Below, piece by piece: positions 16,404-24,600 of a DNA stretch of 64,000 bases (positions within the stretch are counted from its first letter, which is position 1; every line of letters starts with the position of its first letter). The DNA is taken from assembly GCA_963823105.1 (NCBI GenBank), contig CAWGKC010000001.1:1-64000 (forward strand), given 5' to 3'. A program made the translations under genes and the position numbers. The notes below the pieces were generated by a model. It was not told where the DNA came from and did not search any database. It saw nothing but the letters and a program-made list of their open reading frames with translations. Source of the stretch: JAJYKC01 sp963823105 (GTDB lineage: Bacteria > Acidobacteriota > Terriglobia > Bryobacterales > Bryobacteraceae).

Positions 16404-17864
16404 TTACTGTTGTTCGGTCGCCGTCTGCGCGATCAGTGCTTTCTGTTGCTGCTGGTACATCTGGGTCAGTTCCCGCTTCAACTCCATCAGTTCCCGTAGT
16501 TCTTGCACGCTGGGCGTGGCAGCCGTTGCGTAGCCCGAAGCGCCGCTGGGATTCCCGGCTGGCGCCGATCCCGCTGGCCCGGCGCCAGCGCCACTGCCAG
16601 TGGGTTTCGCCAACACGATGTAGAACCGCGTGTTGCCCGGCACAGTCACCACGATGTTTTGGTGATACGCCAAGTCGTTCAGCTGCTGCTCGCCTGCGAC
16701 CGCGACGTTGTTTGCGACTCGCTCTCGCAGCAGAACGTTATTTGAGAGAGCGTCGGTAACCCCCGTGCCGCTCTGAACCCCAACCGTTGCAGCTAGGATG
16801 GTCCCGATTCCGGTCAGGCTTCGAACCAGAAACTTCTTGCCGGTGTTCCGGCCGGTAACCTGGCCTCGCAACGGCTGATATTGCAACCCGACCGCATGGC
16901 CTTCAATCTTCTGCGTCGTCTCGTCCGGCATTTGGATCGTGTGGAACTGAATACCGACATAGCCTTGATCATTCACCTGACTGAGTTCTCCAAATGCTTT
17001 CGAGCCCGCTGGGATGACAATCTCGCCATCCCGCTCATAGTTGTACTCAATGGCAGCTACAACGGGCGTCTTGACAGCCGAACTCACCGGGGTTTGCAGC
17101 CGGGCGATCAGCCGAGTCCCGGTCGGCAGCGCCATAAATTCCGGATTCCGTTCGAGCACCACAGGTTGCACGCTGCTCGAAGTCTGCGCGGTCACCCGCG
17201 GTCCGGATCCTGAACTCACGAACACCAGCGAGGCTTTGGTCAATTTCTCGACCTTCGGAGCTGGAATGGGCGTCGTGGTTTGTGGCTGCTCTGGAGGAAA
17301 CTGAATTCTGTTCAAAGCGTAGTCTTTGGGCTCAGGACGAGGGGCTGGAGGCGGTGGTACCGGGGCATCCCCGAAAGAGGGGCTTGCTTGCGCTAACATC
17401 CGTTGCTTCGCGGTATTGCGAATGTCCTGCGCACTGAGGTTCCCGGCGTTGTCATCCGGATTCCGCGTATCGGCATTGAGAAGCGGCGTCACCGAGTGGC
17501 TTGTATCCGTATTCTCTCCGCCTGATCCGCGGCCGAGGTTGGGCTGGTTGGTTCTGGCGATGTCCTTTCGGCCCGTGCTGGGCGTAGAGAACATCACAAA
17601 GAACGCAAGCGCCAGCACAACCGTGAGCCCCGCAAGCAGGAGAAAGCTTTTGGTGCGATCCTCTCTGAGTTGCTGACGCTTGATGTTGGTTCGGGCTTCA
17701 CCCTGCGCCGAACGGTGCATGATTTGCCGCAATTGCGCAGCCCATCCCGTAGGCTGTGGCTCCTGTACTTCCGCCGCCTCGGACTCACGCTCGCGTTCGA
17801 TACTCGGGTTCTCCTCGCGATCCTCTACAGGCTTAATTCGTTCAGTTTTGTCATCGGGCTTCAT
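16404..17864 (-). CDS. VirB10/TrbI-like core-complex protein
   Basis: A 486-residue protein with a charged cytoplasmic N-terminus of about 70 residues, one transmembrane helix near 73-92, a long Pro/Gln-rich periplasmic linker (about 95-215, with PVPPPPAPRPEP) and a C-terminal barrel domain from about 235 including ALPTGTRLIARLQTPV, IPAGSKAFGEL and VVTVPGNTRFYIVL, all typical of VirB10/TrbI. VirB10 spans both membranes and transmits ATP-driven changes to the channel. It overlaps the VirB9 gene by 14 bases. The Met/Gln-rich C-terminal tail is unusually long. Confidence 0.9.
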   Translation of the reverse strand: MKPDDKTERIKPVEDREENPSIERERESEAAEVQEPQPTGWAAQLRQIMHRSAQGEARTNIKRQQLREDRTKSFLLLAGLTVVLALAFFVMFSTPSTGRKDIARTNQPNLGRGSGGENTDTSHSVTPLLNADTRNPDDNAGNLSAQDIRNTAKQRMLAQASPSFGDAPVPPPPAPRPEPKDYALNRIQFPPEQPQTTTPIPAPKVEKLTKASLVFVSSGSGPRVTAQTSSSVQPVVLERNPEFMALPTGTRLIARLQTPVSSAVKTPVVAAIEYNYERDGEIVIPAGSKAFGELSQVNDQGYVGIQFHTIQMPDETTQKIEGHAVGLQYQPLRGQVTGRNTGKKFLVRSLTGIGTILAATVGVQSGTGVTDALSNNVLLRERVANNVAVAGEQQLNDLAYHQNIVVTVPGNTRFYIVLAKPTGSGAGAGPAGSAPAGNPSGASGYATAATPSVQELRELMELKRELTQMYQQQQKALIAQTATEQQ

Positions 17865-18948
17865 AGGCCGAACCTCCTCGAAAACTGCTGATTCCGAAAC
17901 CGATCGGGGCTAGCGCCGGAAGGTCCACCGCTCCCGAGTCGGCGACTTGCAAGAATAACGTTTCGCTGGACTGTTTGAAGTTCGGCCGCTCGAAGATCAC
18001 CACTCCATCCGTGCGCTGCCCGGCGCCCAACCGCCGTGTGCTCAGTCGAAAGTCGATGACGCGTAGCTGCTCTGCGGTGGTCCACTTCTTCTTGACCTTG
18101 CCGCCGAGTTGAACCTGCGGTGGCAGAATCTCGATCGCATGGCTTGAGGGATTTACGGCGGAGAACAGAACGACGACCTCGTTTCCCTCGTCCAGCACCT
18201 CGCTGACACCAGCTCTGATGCGCGGCCCGGCTTCAATCTCACCCGGGTGCTGGCCATAGAGCACTGGAAGGGGTGCGCGTTTCTGACGATCGAGCAGTCT
18301 ATCCAGGACCTCGCTGGATTTGCCGTCGATTGCCCTGGGCGGATCGAAACTCGCCGCCTTCATCAGCCCAGCGAGTTGCACCGTCGTCGGACTCCCTGAT
18401 GCCACGTCCGATCCCTTGGCGTGTACATCAAGCTTTTGCGTTTCGGCGATGAACGAAGCGGAGAACGGGCTCTCCTCTACAAGGAAACTTCCCGCAGTGG
18501 GCTTACCGTATTTCAGCAGCACGTCAACCGTTTGGGTTGCGCCGTTCTGCTCACCGAAGCTGATCAACAAAAGATTTGCCTGGTGACCTAATGTAGTCGT
18601 AATCAACAGGTTGGTCTGCGCTGGCTGAGGGGCTACTGGCTTCACGGTCACGAGTTCCGGCTCATGTTCGGAATGCTCAGCCTGAAAGTTTTCCGGGTCT
18701 CCCACCACAACCGAATTTACGGGCTCGGGCATTCGGATCGATGTGGCCACCCGCGGAGCAAGCCGCAAAGTGATGACCTTCTCGTCAAGACTGGCCCGAG
18801 TCAGGATCACGGGTTCAAGCTGTGCCCGGTTGGTTGCAGGCGTCACCAACACCGCTGGCGTCGGTCTTGTTAGGCCCTGCTGCCCGGTCTGGGCCGAGAC
18901 AACTCCCACCAACCAAACCAGACAAAGATATGCCTTTGGACGATCCAT
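17851..18948 (-). CDS. VirB9/TrbG-like core-complex protein (first copy)
   Basis: A 365-residue protein with a signal peptide ending near VVSA, a VirB9-type N-terminal domain at about residues 55-150 (IRMPEPVNSVVVGDPENFQ ... TNLLITT), a variable middle and a C-terminal beta domain with VVVLFSAVNPSSHAIEIL. A good AAAGGAGG site precedes the ATG. It overlaps VirB10, as expected for core-complex partners. The element has a second VirB9-like protein at 2094. Confidence 0.78.
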   Translation of the reverse strand: MDRPKAYLCLVWLVGVVSAQTGQQGLTRPTPAVLVTPATNRAQLEPVILTRASLDEKVITLRLAPRVATSIRMPEPVNSVVVGDPENFQAEHSEHEPELVTVKPVAPQPAQTNLLITTTLGHQANLLLISFGEQNGATQTVDVLLKYGKPTAGSFLVEESPFSASFIAETQKLDVHAKGSDVASGSPTTVQLAGLMKAASFDPPRAIDGKSSEVLDRLLDRQKRAPLPVLYGQHPGEIEAGPRIRAGVSEVLDEGNEVVVLFSAVNPSSHAIEILPPQVQLGGKVKKKWTTAEQLRVIDFRLSTRRLGAGQRTDGVVIFERPNFKQSSETLFLQVADSGAVDLPALAPIGFGISSFRGGSAYEAR

Positions 18949-18949
18949 G

Positions 18950-19426
18950 CTATCTCCCTCCTTTGCGCCTCAACTCGGCGCGATACTGTTGCACAATCCG
19001 TTGGACGTATGTGTAAACCTCTTCCGACGAGTAGTCCAGCCCACGCGCGAGAATCGGCTTCTCGCCAGCCGCGTAGGCGGCCACGACAAGGCGAAAGTCT
19101 CCATGAAAGAGTGCTTGAAGCTCCGCCAGGTATGCGACTCCGCCACGCACATTTTCGTGGATGTAGAACGGGTGCGTCACGCCAAAGTGCTGCGCAGTCG
19201 CGGGCATGAGTTGCATCAAGCCCATGGCGCCCTTTGAGGAAACCACGCCCGGCTGCCATGCGGATTCGATCTGAATGATGGCGCGCACAAGAGCCGGCGA
19301 GACGCCATATTCCTGGGCGTAGTAGCTCGCGCAGCGCTCCTCGTACTCGCGCATGCTGAGCGACTCCCCCGCAAACGCGGGAGCCATCACGCACACTACG
19401 CTTAGTAACGCCGCCGCTCTGTGCAT
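18950..19426 (-). CDS. VirB1-like lytic transglycosylase
   Basis: A 158-residue secreted protein with signal MHRAAALLSVVCVMAPAFA. The SLT domain is marked by VRAIIQIESAWQP, whose Glu is the expected catalytic acid, SKGAMGLMQLMPATAQ, and a late AAYAAGEKPI corresponding to the conserved AYN-type motif. Such enzymes open peptidoglycan for the secretion channel. It overlaps the AAA+ gene upstream by 25 bases and its stop lies against the VirB9 start. Confidence 0.88.
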   Translation of the reverse strand: MHRAAALLSVVCVMAPAFAGESLSMREYEERCASYYAQEYGVSPALVRAIIQIESAWQPGVVSSKGAMGLMQLMPATAQHFGVTHPFYIHENVRGGVAYLAELQALFHGDFRLVVAAYAAGEKPILARGLDYSSEEVYTYVQRIVQQYRAELRRKGGR

Positions 19427-20355
19427 ACAAGTTCCTTTTGCTCAAGAGCTGCCTGGCCTCCGTCCCTGCTGTACTGCTGTGTGTCGTAGACCAGGCTTTC
19501 GAAGCCATCCCGAAGCAAGAGCCGTTTGCGGTCGTTCTGCGTCTTGGCAATCAGAGGCAGGAGAACATCCCGCAGGTCGGCGCTGATTTCGCGAACGCCT
19601 AGGACTTTAAGCGCCTCGGCGAGGTCGAGCATTTCGGCGATCGATGGCGCCTTTTCCAGGGTGTAGCCGCGAAGTGCGTGCGCGAAGCCGGCAAGCTGGC
19701 CATGTAATTCCGCATGTGTGTCAGCCGTTCGCTTTTCCAGGATCTGGGTCTCCCGCTCGATCGTTGGGTGTTCGAACCGAAGATATAGACTTCGACGCCG
19801 CAACGGATCGCCGATCCGGCGAACTTCGTTCGAGGTCAGCACCACGAAGGGCTTGCTCTTCGCCTTGATCGTGCCGATCTTAGGGATGGACAGTTGCCAG
19901 TCACTCAAGATCTCGAGGAGTTCCGCTTCGAACTCTTCACTGACCTTGTCGATTTCATCGATCAACAAGACGCACGGCTTCTCACATAGGAGCGCCCTCA
20001 GGAGTGGTCCTTCCTGAAAGAATTCCAGCGTGTGCAGATCGCGCCGTAAGGACGCCCAACTGGCAGATGCCGTGCTGCCCTGTGTATTCAGGTAGAGACG
20101 CTGCAGGGACTCGTCGAACTTGCCGATGGCCTTTTCCTCATTGAGACCCTCGTAGCATTGAAGACGTTCGATGGTGGTGTCTGCCGCGAGAGCAACTACT
20201 TTGGCCAGTTCTGTCTTACCAGAGCCCGGTGGCCCTTCGGCCAAGACGGGCTTCTGCATTTGGGCGGCAAGATAGATCACCTTGAGCGTTACCGGATCCG
20301 TCACGTACTTGGCGGCCTCCAGCTTCTCGGACAACTCTTGGATCGAGGAGAACAC
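19402..20355 (-). CDS. MoxR-type AAA+ ATPase heading the secretion operon
   Basis: A 317-residue MoxR/CbbQ-type AAA+ protein with Walker A GPPGSGKTEL near residues 39-48, Walker B VLLIDEIDK, sensor VLTSNEVRRIGDPLRRRSL and a helical lid. MoxR proteins are chaperone-like ATPases that insert cofactors or remodel complexes. It begins at a GTG with AAGGAG eight bases upstream and overlaps VirB1. No VirB11/TrbB ATPase is seen in the window, so it may substitute in assembly; that is inference. The usual VWA-domain partner of MoxR proteins is not adjacent. Confidence 0.82.
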   Translation of the reverse strand: MFSSIQELSEKLEAAKYVTDPVTLKVIYLAAQMQKPVLAEGPPGSGKTELAKVVALAADTTIERLQCYEGLNEEKAIGKFDESLQRLYLNTQGSTASASWASLRRDLHTLEFFQEGPLLRALLCEKPCVLLIDEIDKVSEEFEAELLEILSDWQLSIPKIGTIKAKSKPFVVLTSNEVRRIGDPLRRRSLYLRFEHPTIERETQILEKRTADTHAELHGQLAGFAHALRGYTLEKAPSIAEMLDLAEALKVLGVREISADLRDVLLPLIAKTQNDRKRLLLRDGFESLVYDTQQYSRDGGQAALEQKELVCTERRRY

Positions 20356-20489
20356 TCGTCGGGGCTCCTTGAAGCCTCATGCTAAGGCAGAATCGTTCCG
20401 AGGGCTCCTCAACTTCTCGGTCTTTCGCCAAAACTGCCTTGTTACGGGCTCGTCGGAAGACCTTCCAATTCAGCGATGAACAATTTGCC

Positions 20490-20900
20490 CGGTACATTTT
20501 CTTTACGGAACCACTTTTCCTCATCCCCTCTGTTCAGACCGAGGTCCAGGAGTCAGGCTCCACCAGAGGTGCGATACTTTTTTCGAAGGAACCACTTTTC
20601 CTCATGCCGCCCGGCCGAGCCCGTTCGCCTAGAGGCAGCCAGGGAAGTCGGGTTCGCAAGGGGACCGCGGCACTCTTTTCGAGGGAACCACTTTTCCTCG
20701 TTCCTTCCCGCTGAGATCGGTTGCCCAGAAACGCCAGCAGATCGGCTCGCCGAGAATCACTGCACGTTTTTTTGAGGGAACCACTTTTCCTCCTTCCTTC
20801 CGGCCGAGACTGGCGCAGCAGGAAGCAACGACATTGGGCTGACAGGCGACCGCCGCAGTTTTTTCGCGGGAACCACTTTCCCTCATTCCGTTGGGTTCAC
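20490..20900 (-). repeat. Array of five dispersed direct repeats upstream of the T4SS operon
   Basis: The core GGAACCACTTTTCCTC (plus strand) occurs from 20507, 20588, 20684 and 20777, with a one-base variant from 20869. Start-to-start distances are 81, 96, 93 and 92. The core is an imperfect inverted repeat (GGAA...TTCC), is preceded by a T-run and CGAG or similar, and is followed within about 15 bases by a GGCCGAG-like block. The remaining 40-50 bases vary. The array lies between the DUF362 gene and the MoxR gene, both on the minus strand. Open frames across it are artefacts of the repeat. Function unknown: protein-binding iterons, a structured leader RNA or remnants of transposon ends are possible. 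Confidence 0.85.
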
Positions 20901-20942
20901 GGACGCCCCGTTGGCCGCAATCTCTCTCCAGCAGTTCTTTCT

Positions 20943-21929
20943 CTAGCTCTTCACTGCAAGGAGGTAGCGGAATTCCGGCAGTACCGAAAACGGGCGCGTC
21001 GGTGCTCCGACTTCTTCCGCCAACATCCTGATACGGTCCTCGCGAAGGTTCCCAAGGAAATGGCCCCCCTCGGAGAGATGCCGAACCCGGAGCGGATCAA
21101 AGCCCATCAGTCGTGCGCAGGTCGCGTCTGCCGCGACAGGATCATCGGCAAGTACAATCTTGCCCAGTTGGCGGGGGCTTCCCTGAAGCGGTCCGTTGCC
21201 TTCCATTGCGGTAATACCGTCTGCGATCACGAAGTGGATCGGAACGGTCGCACAGATGTCGAGGATGCTTTCGTGAATTCCGCTCCAGTGCAGTAGATTC
21301 TTCGGCCAGCCGTACTTCATGCCTGGCACAACACCGAACATGTTTTTCAAGCTCAGCGTGACCCCTGCCCAATGATGGGTCTTCACTTTGGGCATTGAAA
21401 CAACGAAGTCGGATTCGAGAACCGCACGCGGCAGCCAGAGCTCGCCTAGACCGCTGTAATTGGCTTTCAGCTTCACTTTTCTGAGCTCGTCCCGGTTGAG
21501 ATCCACGAACTCGATCTGCCGTTCCGCGAGATGCGGCTTGAGACCTGCCGCCTGCACTACGAGTTCCGTGTCGCGTTGATGTCCAGGGCCCTCGCCAATC
21601 ACAACCCGCACGGCGCCAAGACGGAGGAAACATCGCGCCGCGGCGCCAATCAGAGTCGAGTTCGTGTTCACAGGACCCGGCAAGTCTTCCACCAAGTTTG
21701 GTTTTAGAAGAATGGACCGCCCCAGCACCTGTAGCCGGAACAGCCGCAAACCATCCAGAAGGAGCGCCTCGATCCTCTCCGAGTACTCGGCCGCATTCAG
21801 CACCGCTACAGCCGAACGAGGTCTCCGGTACGAGACGGTGTGCTTCGGCCAAACCCATTCGGCCGTCACCCCTGCTGCCGCGGCCACACCTACTGATGAG
21901 CCAAGAAATCGTCGCCGATCGAGCTTCAT
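20943..21929 (-). CDS. DUF362 protein with Tat-type signal
   Basis: About 328 residues. A twin-arginine signal (DRRRFLGSSVGVAAAAGV) is followed by a DUF362 domain, with LKPNLVEDLPGPVNTN, VIGEGPGH, and VVSMPKVKTHHWAGVTLSLKNMFGVVPG as hallmarks. DUF362 proteins often sit beside iron-sulfur or redox proteins; their reaction is not established. The ATG at 21929 overlaps the stop of the upstream gene (ATGA), so both are translationally coupled. Tat export implies folding, possibly with cofactor, before secretion. Probably cargo of the element. Confidence 0.8.
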   Translation of the reverse strand: MKLDRRRFLGSSVGVAAAAGVTAEWVWPKHTVSYRRPRSAVAVLNAAEYSERIEALLLDGLRLFRLQVLGRSILLKPNLVEDLPGPVNTNSTLIGAAARCFLRLGAVRVVIGEGPGHQRDTELVVQAAGLKPHLAERQIEFVDLNRDELRKVKLKANYSGLGELWLPRAVLESDFVVSMPKVKTHHWAGVTLSLKNMFGVVPGMKYGWPKNLLHWSGIHESILDICATVPIHFVIADGITAMEGNGPLQGSPRQLGKIVLADDPVAADATCARLMGFDPLRVRHLSEGGHFLGNLREDRIRMLAEEVGAPTRPFSVLPEFRYLLAVKS

Positions 21930-22825
21930 CGCAGCACCTCGAAGGGATGAATCATCTCGCCGCACTTCAGCGCGAGAATCGCGGTGGCGAGAGTTGCATT
22001 ATTCCGGATGTCGCGGCCGTCTCCGATGATGGTCGCCAATCTGTTCTTTAGCCCTCCGATAGGCTCTTGGTACACGAACAAGGTGAGAATGCACCAGGCA
22101 AGACTGGAAACAGAATCGACGCTGGCTGCGTTCTGTCGCAGCCATGACAAGCTCTTTTGAATCATTTCGGTTCGCTGTTCGTCCTGGAGAGCCAGCAGCG
22201 CGATCGCTGTCGCCTCAACATGCGGGCGCAGCGGCACTCCGTAAACAACGCTGTTTCCGGAGTTCCACCCTCCGTCAACACATGCGCGGTCCAGAAGCAT
22301 CTCGACGCCCAGATGGATTCGTTTCTCCGATGCCTCTGAGCGATTGCAGACCGTGAATTGCTTGATGGCGATGATGCTGAAGGCTGTGGGGATGACCCAG
22401 CTTGCGGAGCCCGAAATCCAGGGCCAGCCATACTTGTCGGGATCGAAGCGAACGTTGCGATCAGCGGTTTTGAATTTCCATCGCCAGAACCAGTGGCCCT
22501 CTCGGCCCTTGGTTCTCAGAAGCCAGGATTCACCTCGTTCTCGGGCTTTTGACGGATCGTTGACTGAATTCAATGCGCAGACGGCAAGGGCCGTTGTCCA
22601 CGAAGATTCCCGGTCACCAACGAAGGATGGCCAACTGCCGTCTGCGAGCTGCACGCCTGACAAAAGCTTGCCCAGCCGCAGCGCCTCAGAAGGCCTCTCC
22701 GCCAGCAGGCAGAGGATTGCTAAAGATGTAGCTTCCAAACTGACCTGCCGTGAGCCGAAGAAACTCCACCCTCCGCCGCGCAGTTCCCGACCGCGCAGTT
22801 CCTCAAGAAGATCAGAGTTGCTCAT
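21926..22825 (-). CDS. Terpenoid cyclase/prenyltransferase-like alpha-alpha toroid protein
   Basis: A 299-residue soluble protein built of helical pairs with recurrent G.W motifs (GGGWSFFGS, DGSWPSF, GHWFWRW, DGGWNSGN), as in squalene-hopene cyclase and prenyltransferase beta-subunit toroids. It is much shorter than a full hopene cyclase (about 630 residues) and lacks a DxDD motif, so cyclase activity is doubtful; a ligand- or protein-binding toroid is more cautious. Coupled by overlap to the Tat-exported DUF362 gene. No signal peptide of its own. Confidence 0.72.
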   Translation of the reverse strand: MSNSDLLEELRGRELRGGGWSFFGSRQVSLEATSLAILCLLAERPSEALRLGKLLSGVQLADGSWPSFVGDRESSWTTALAVCALNSVNDPSKARERGESWLLRTKGREGHWFWRWKFKTADRNVRFDPDKYGWPWISGSASWVIPTAFSIIAIKQFTVCNRSEASEKRIHLGVEMLLDRACVDGGWNSGNSVVYGVPLRPHVEATAIALLALQDEQRTEMIQKSLSWLRQNAASVDSVSSLAWCILTLFVYQEPIGGLKNRLATIIGDGRDIRNNATLATAILALKCGEMIHPFEVLR

Positions 22826-23067
22826 GTCGCAATTCTGCCGAAGGGTTCTTTAGCGATCAAACCAACGGCCCCTTCCGGAAGGCCAGAACGGCGGGACGTG
22901 AGGGAATGAACCTCCAGCACTTTCGAGATGGATCGAGAAAACGGGTACGAATACTGCCCGTCTTCATTTACGACGATCTTGTCCGTGCTGGGAACTGGGA
23001 AGTGATTGCGTCTAAAACGATTGCACTACTCGGCTTGCATCATCGTGCGGCGCCGTCTCAGGTCTGT

Positions 23068-23096
23068 TTGAAAAAAATCAGAGTAAGCCATATAAG
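23068..23096 (+). promoter_or_regulatory. Sigma-70-like promoter for the excisionase and integrase genes
   Basis: TTGAAA (23068-23073), 17-base spacer, TATAAG (23091-23096). The expected transcription start falls about 5-8 bases later, at or within two bases of the ATG at 23102, so the message would be leaderless or nearly so. Confidence 0.6.
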
Positions 23097-23101
23097 AGGG
23101 T

Positions 23102-23359
23102 ATGAATTCCGAGAGCCTCCCCCTCAAATCGAGCAGCGGGGGCGGACAATCCGCCTTTGCCATTGCTGACGAAATCCCGTTGACTGTTCGGCAAGCAGCG
23201 GTCTTCCTTGGCGTCAGCCCTCAAACGGTGTATCTTTGGGTTGAGCGAAAGCAGATTCCCCACCTCCGCGTGATGGGTCGCAACATCCGGTTTTTGAAAT
23301 CGGAACTCGGGCCCTTCCGCGCAACTTTCAGTCACGAGGTGGGCTATGGCAAGACCTAG
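23102..23359 (+). CDS. Excisionase-like MerR-family helix-turn-helix protein
   Basis: An 85-residue protein whose residues 28-70 form the helix-turn-helix typical of excisionase/AlpA-type DNA-binding proteins (LTVRQAAVFLGVSPQTVYLW, then ERKQIPHLRV and NIRFLKSEL). It starts at the only good ATG, close behind a promoter, and its end overlaps the recombinase gene by 14 bases. A role as recombination directionality factor is inferred from position and fold. Confidence 0.82.
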   Translation: MNSESLPLKSSSGGGQSAFAIADEIPLTVRQAAVFLGVSPQTVYLWVERKQIPHLRVMGRNIRFLKSELGPFRATFSHEVGYGKT

Positions 23360-24488
23360 TAAACATGATGGTGCTGTATTCAAACGCAACGACGGAAAGA
23401 TTCTTTGGATTACCTACCGAAATCGGGAAGGTAAGCGCATCCGGGAATCGACCTTTACCGAAGACTGGCAGGAAGCTCAGCGCAAACTCCGCGAGCGGCT
23501 TCAGGCCAGAGACGACAAGCTTCTCGAGATCGTCCGGAAGGGAGAACAACTTCAATTTTCAACGTGGGTGGATTTTTTCCTGGAAAACTATTCCCAGCCG
23601 CCCCTCCGCGCCGAGAAAACACACGAGGCCAATTTGCGCGCCGGTCTGCATTTAAAGAAAGCCTTCGGGGCTCGCAAGCTCGGGGAAGTCTCAGCGGACG
23701 ACATCGAGTTGTATCTGCTCCGGCGGCTCCAGGATCGAGTCCGGATAAAAACCGGCGCCGGTGTTGTCCTGCGAGAGAAGCTGAAACCAGCCACGGTTCA
23801 TCAGGAGCTTCGGATCTTACGCCGGGTTCTGAATGTGGCCGTGCGAAAGAAGTTGCTGCCTTCGAATCCGTGTGCCGGGGTTGAGTTCCCGGTCGCGGTG
23901 AAGGGTCTTTTCCGGCCGCATTACATGGGCTGGGCCGAGCAGCAGCAGATCGAGTTCCAGGCTCCGGAGTACCTTCGAAATATCATCCGGATCATCACCG
24001 AGACCGGCCTTCGGGTCTACAAGGAGTTGATGCCGATGAAGAAGGATCAGGTGAACCTGGAAAACGCGGTCGTGTGGATTCCGGACTCGAAGACTGAAAA
24101 CGGGGTCGCCGAGGTTCCGCTGACCGAGATCGCCGTCAAAGCGTTTCGGGATCAGTGGGCTCTCGCTGGAAAGAGTCCGTGGTTGTTTCCAAGTGATGAG
24201 AACCCGAGCGGACACCAGAAGACTCTGAAGACGGTGTGGCATGCCGCTTTGCGGAGAGCGAAGGTGCCATACTTCCGCATCTACGACCTCCGTTCCACGT
24301 ACGCGACGCGCCTGAGCGCCGGCGGCGTGGCGGACGAGTGGGTGACTCAACTGCTTCGGCAGGGAGACGCCAAGGTGTTCAAGAAGTACTCACAGATGAA
24401 GCTGCAGATGAAACGGGAGGCGCTGCAGAAGCTGAACCGGCAGGCGAATGAGAGCGGCCGGAGTTTTGACACGGAGAGGCCTAACTGA
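23346..24488 (+). CDS. int: Tyrosine-type site-specific integrase
   Basis: A 380-residue integrase with an N-terminal arm-binding domain (NDGKILWITYRNREGKR), a SAM-like core-binding domain (about residues 70-170) and a catalytic domain. Visible catalytic residues: Arg in ITETGLRVYKEL, Lys in DSKTENGVAEVPL, Arg in IYDLRSTYATRLS and the nucleophile Tyr in FKKYSQMK. The usual His of HxxR is Tyr (YDLR), and the second His/Trp position reads LLRQG. Such substitutions occur in some acidobacterial integrases, so it may still be active. It ends about 110 bases before tRNA-Pro, the likely target. Confidence 0.92.
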   Translation: MARPSKHDGAVFKRNDGKILWITYRNREGKRIRESTFTEDWQEAQRKLRERLQARDDKLLEIVRKGEQLQFSTWVDFFLENYSQPPLRAEKTHEANLRAGLHLKKAFGARKLGEVSADDIELYLLRRLQDRVRIKTGAGVVLREKLKPATVHQELRILRRVLNVAVRKKLLPSNPCAGVEFPVAVKGLFRPHYMGWAEQQQIEFQAPEYLRNIIRIITETGLRVYKELMPMKKDQVNLENAVVWIPDSKTENGVAEVPLTEIAVKAFRDQWALAGKSPWLFPSDENPSGHQKTLKTVWHAALRRAKVPYFRIYDLRSTYATRLSAGGVADEWVTQLLRQGDAKVFKKYSQMKLQMKREALQKLNRQANESGRSFDTERPN

Positions 24489-24600
24489 TGGGGTTTTGTC
24501 ACGGTTTTGCCACGGTCGGGCCTGTTTTGGGTAGTTTTTGTCCTCGTCGCGGAGTGCGGCGAGTCAAGAAGTGTTTTAGAATGAAGAGAGCAGCAAATGT

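Larger units (their letters stand above)
1..24600. mobile_element. Integrative conjugative-type element (left end outside window)
   Basis: A block of type IV secretion genes (VirB1-VirB6, VirB8-VirB10, VirD4), excisionase-like and tyrosine-recombinase genes and cargo lies directly left of a tRNA-Pro gene. The base composition is visibly less GC-rich and the third codon positions less C-biased than in the chromosomal genes to the right. The recombinase stop is about 110 bases from the tRNA, the usual place for an element boundary. No relaxase, VirB11, partition or replication gene is seen, so the element either continues left of position 1 or is not self-transmissible. The right boundary is inferred from gene content; no attachment repeat could be identified because the left end is missing. 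Confidence 0.8.

Noticed and set aside
20379..20775. Plus-strand frames with repeated EPLFL motifs, and minus frames with repeated KVVPSK
   Set aside because: The peptide repeats follow from the DNA repeat array; spacing between repeats changes the frame and there is no ribosome site.
20507..20884. Complete IS21-type insertion sequence
   Set aside because: Multiple terminal repeats are suggestive, but no istA or istB gene is nearby; the adjacent ATPase is of MoxR type.
20490..20900. CRISPR array
   Set aside because: Repeat cores are short and degenerate, distances irregular (81-96), spacers share conserved blocks and no cas gene is present.
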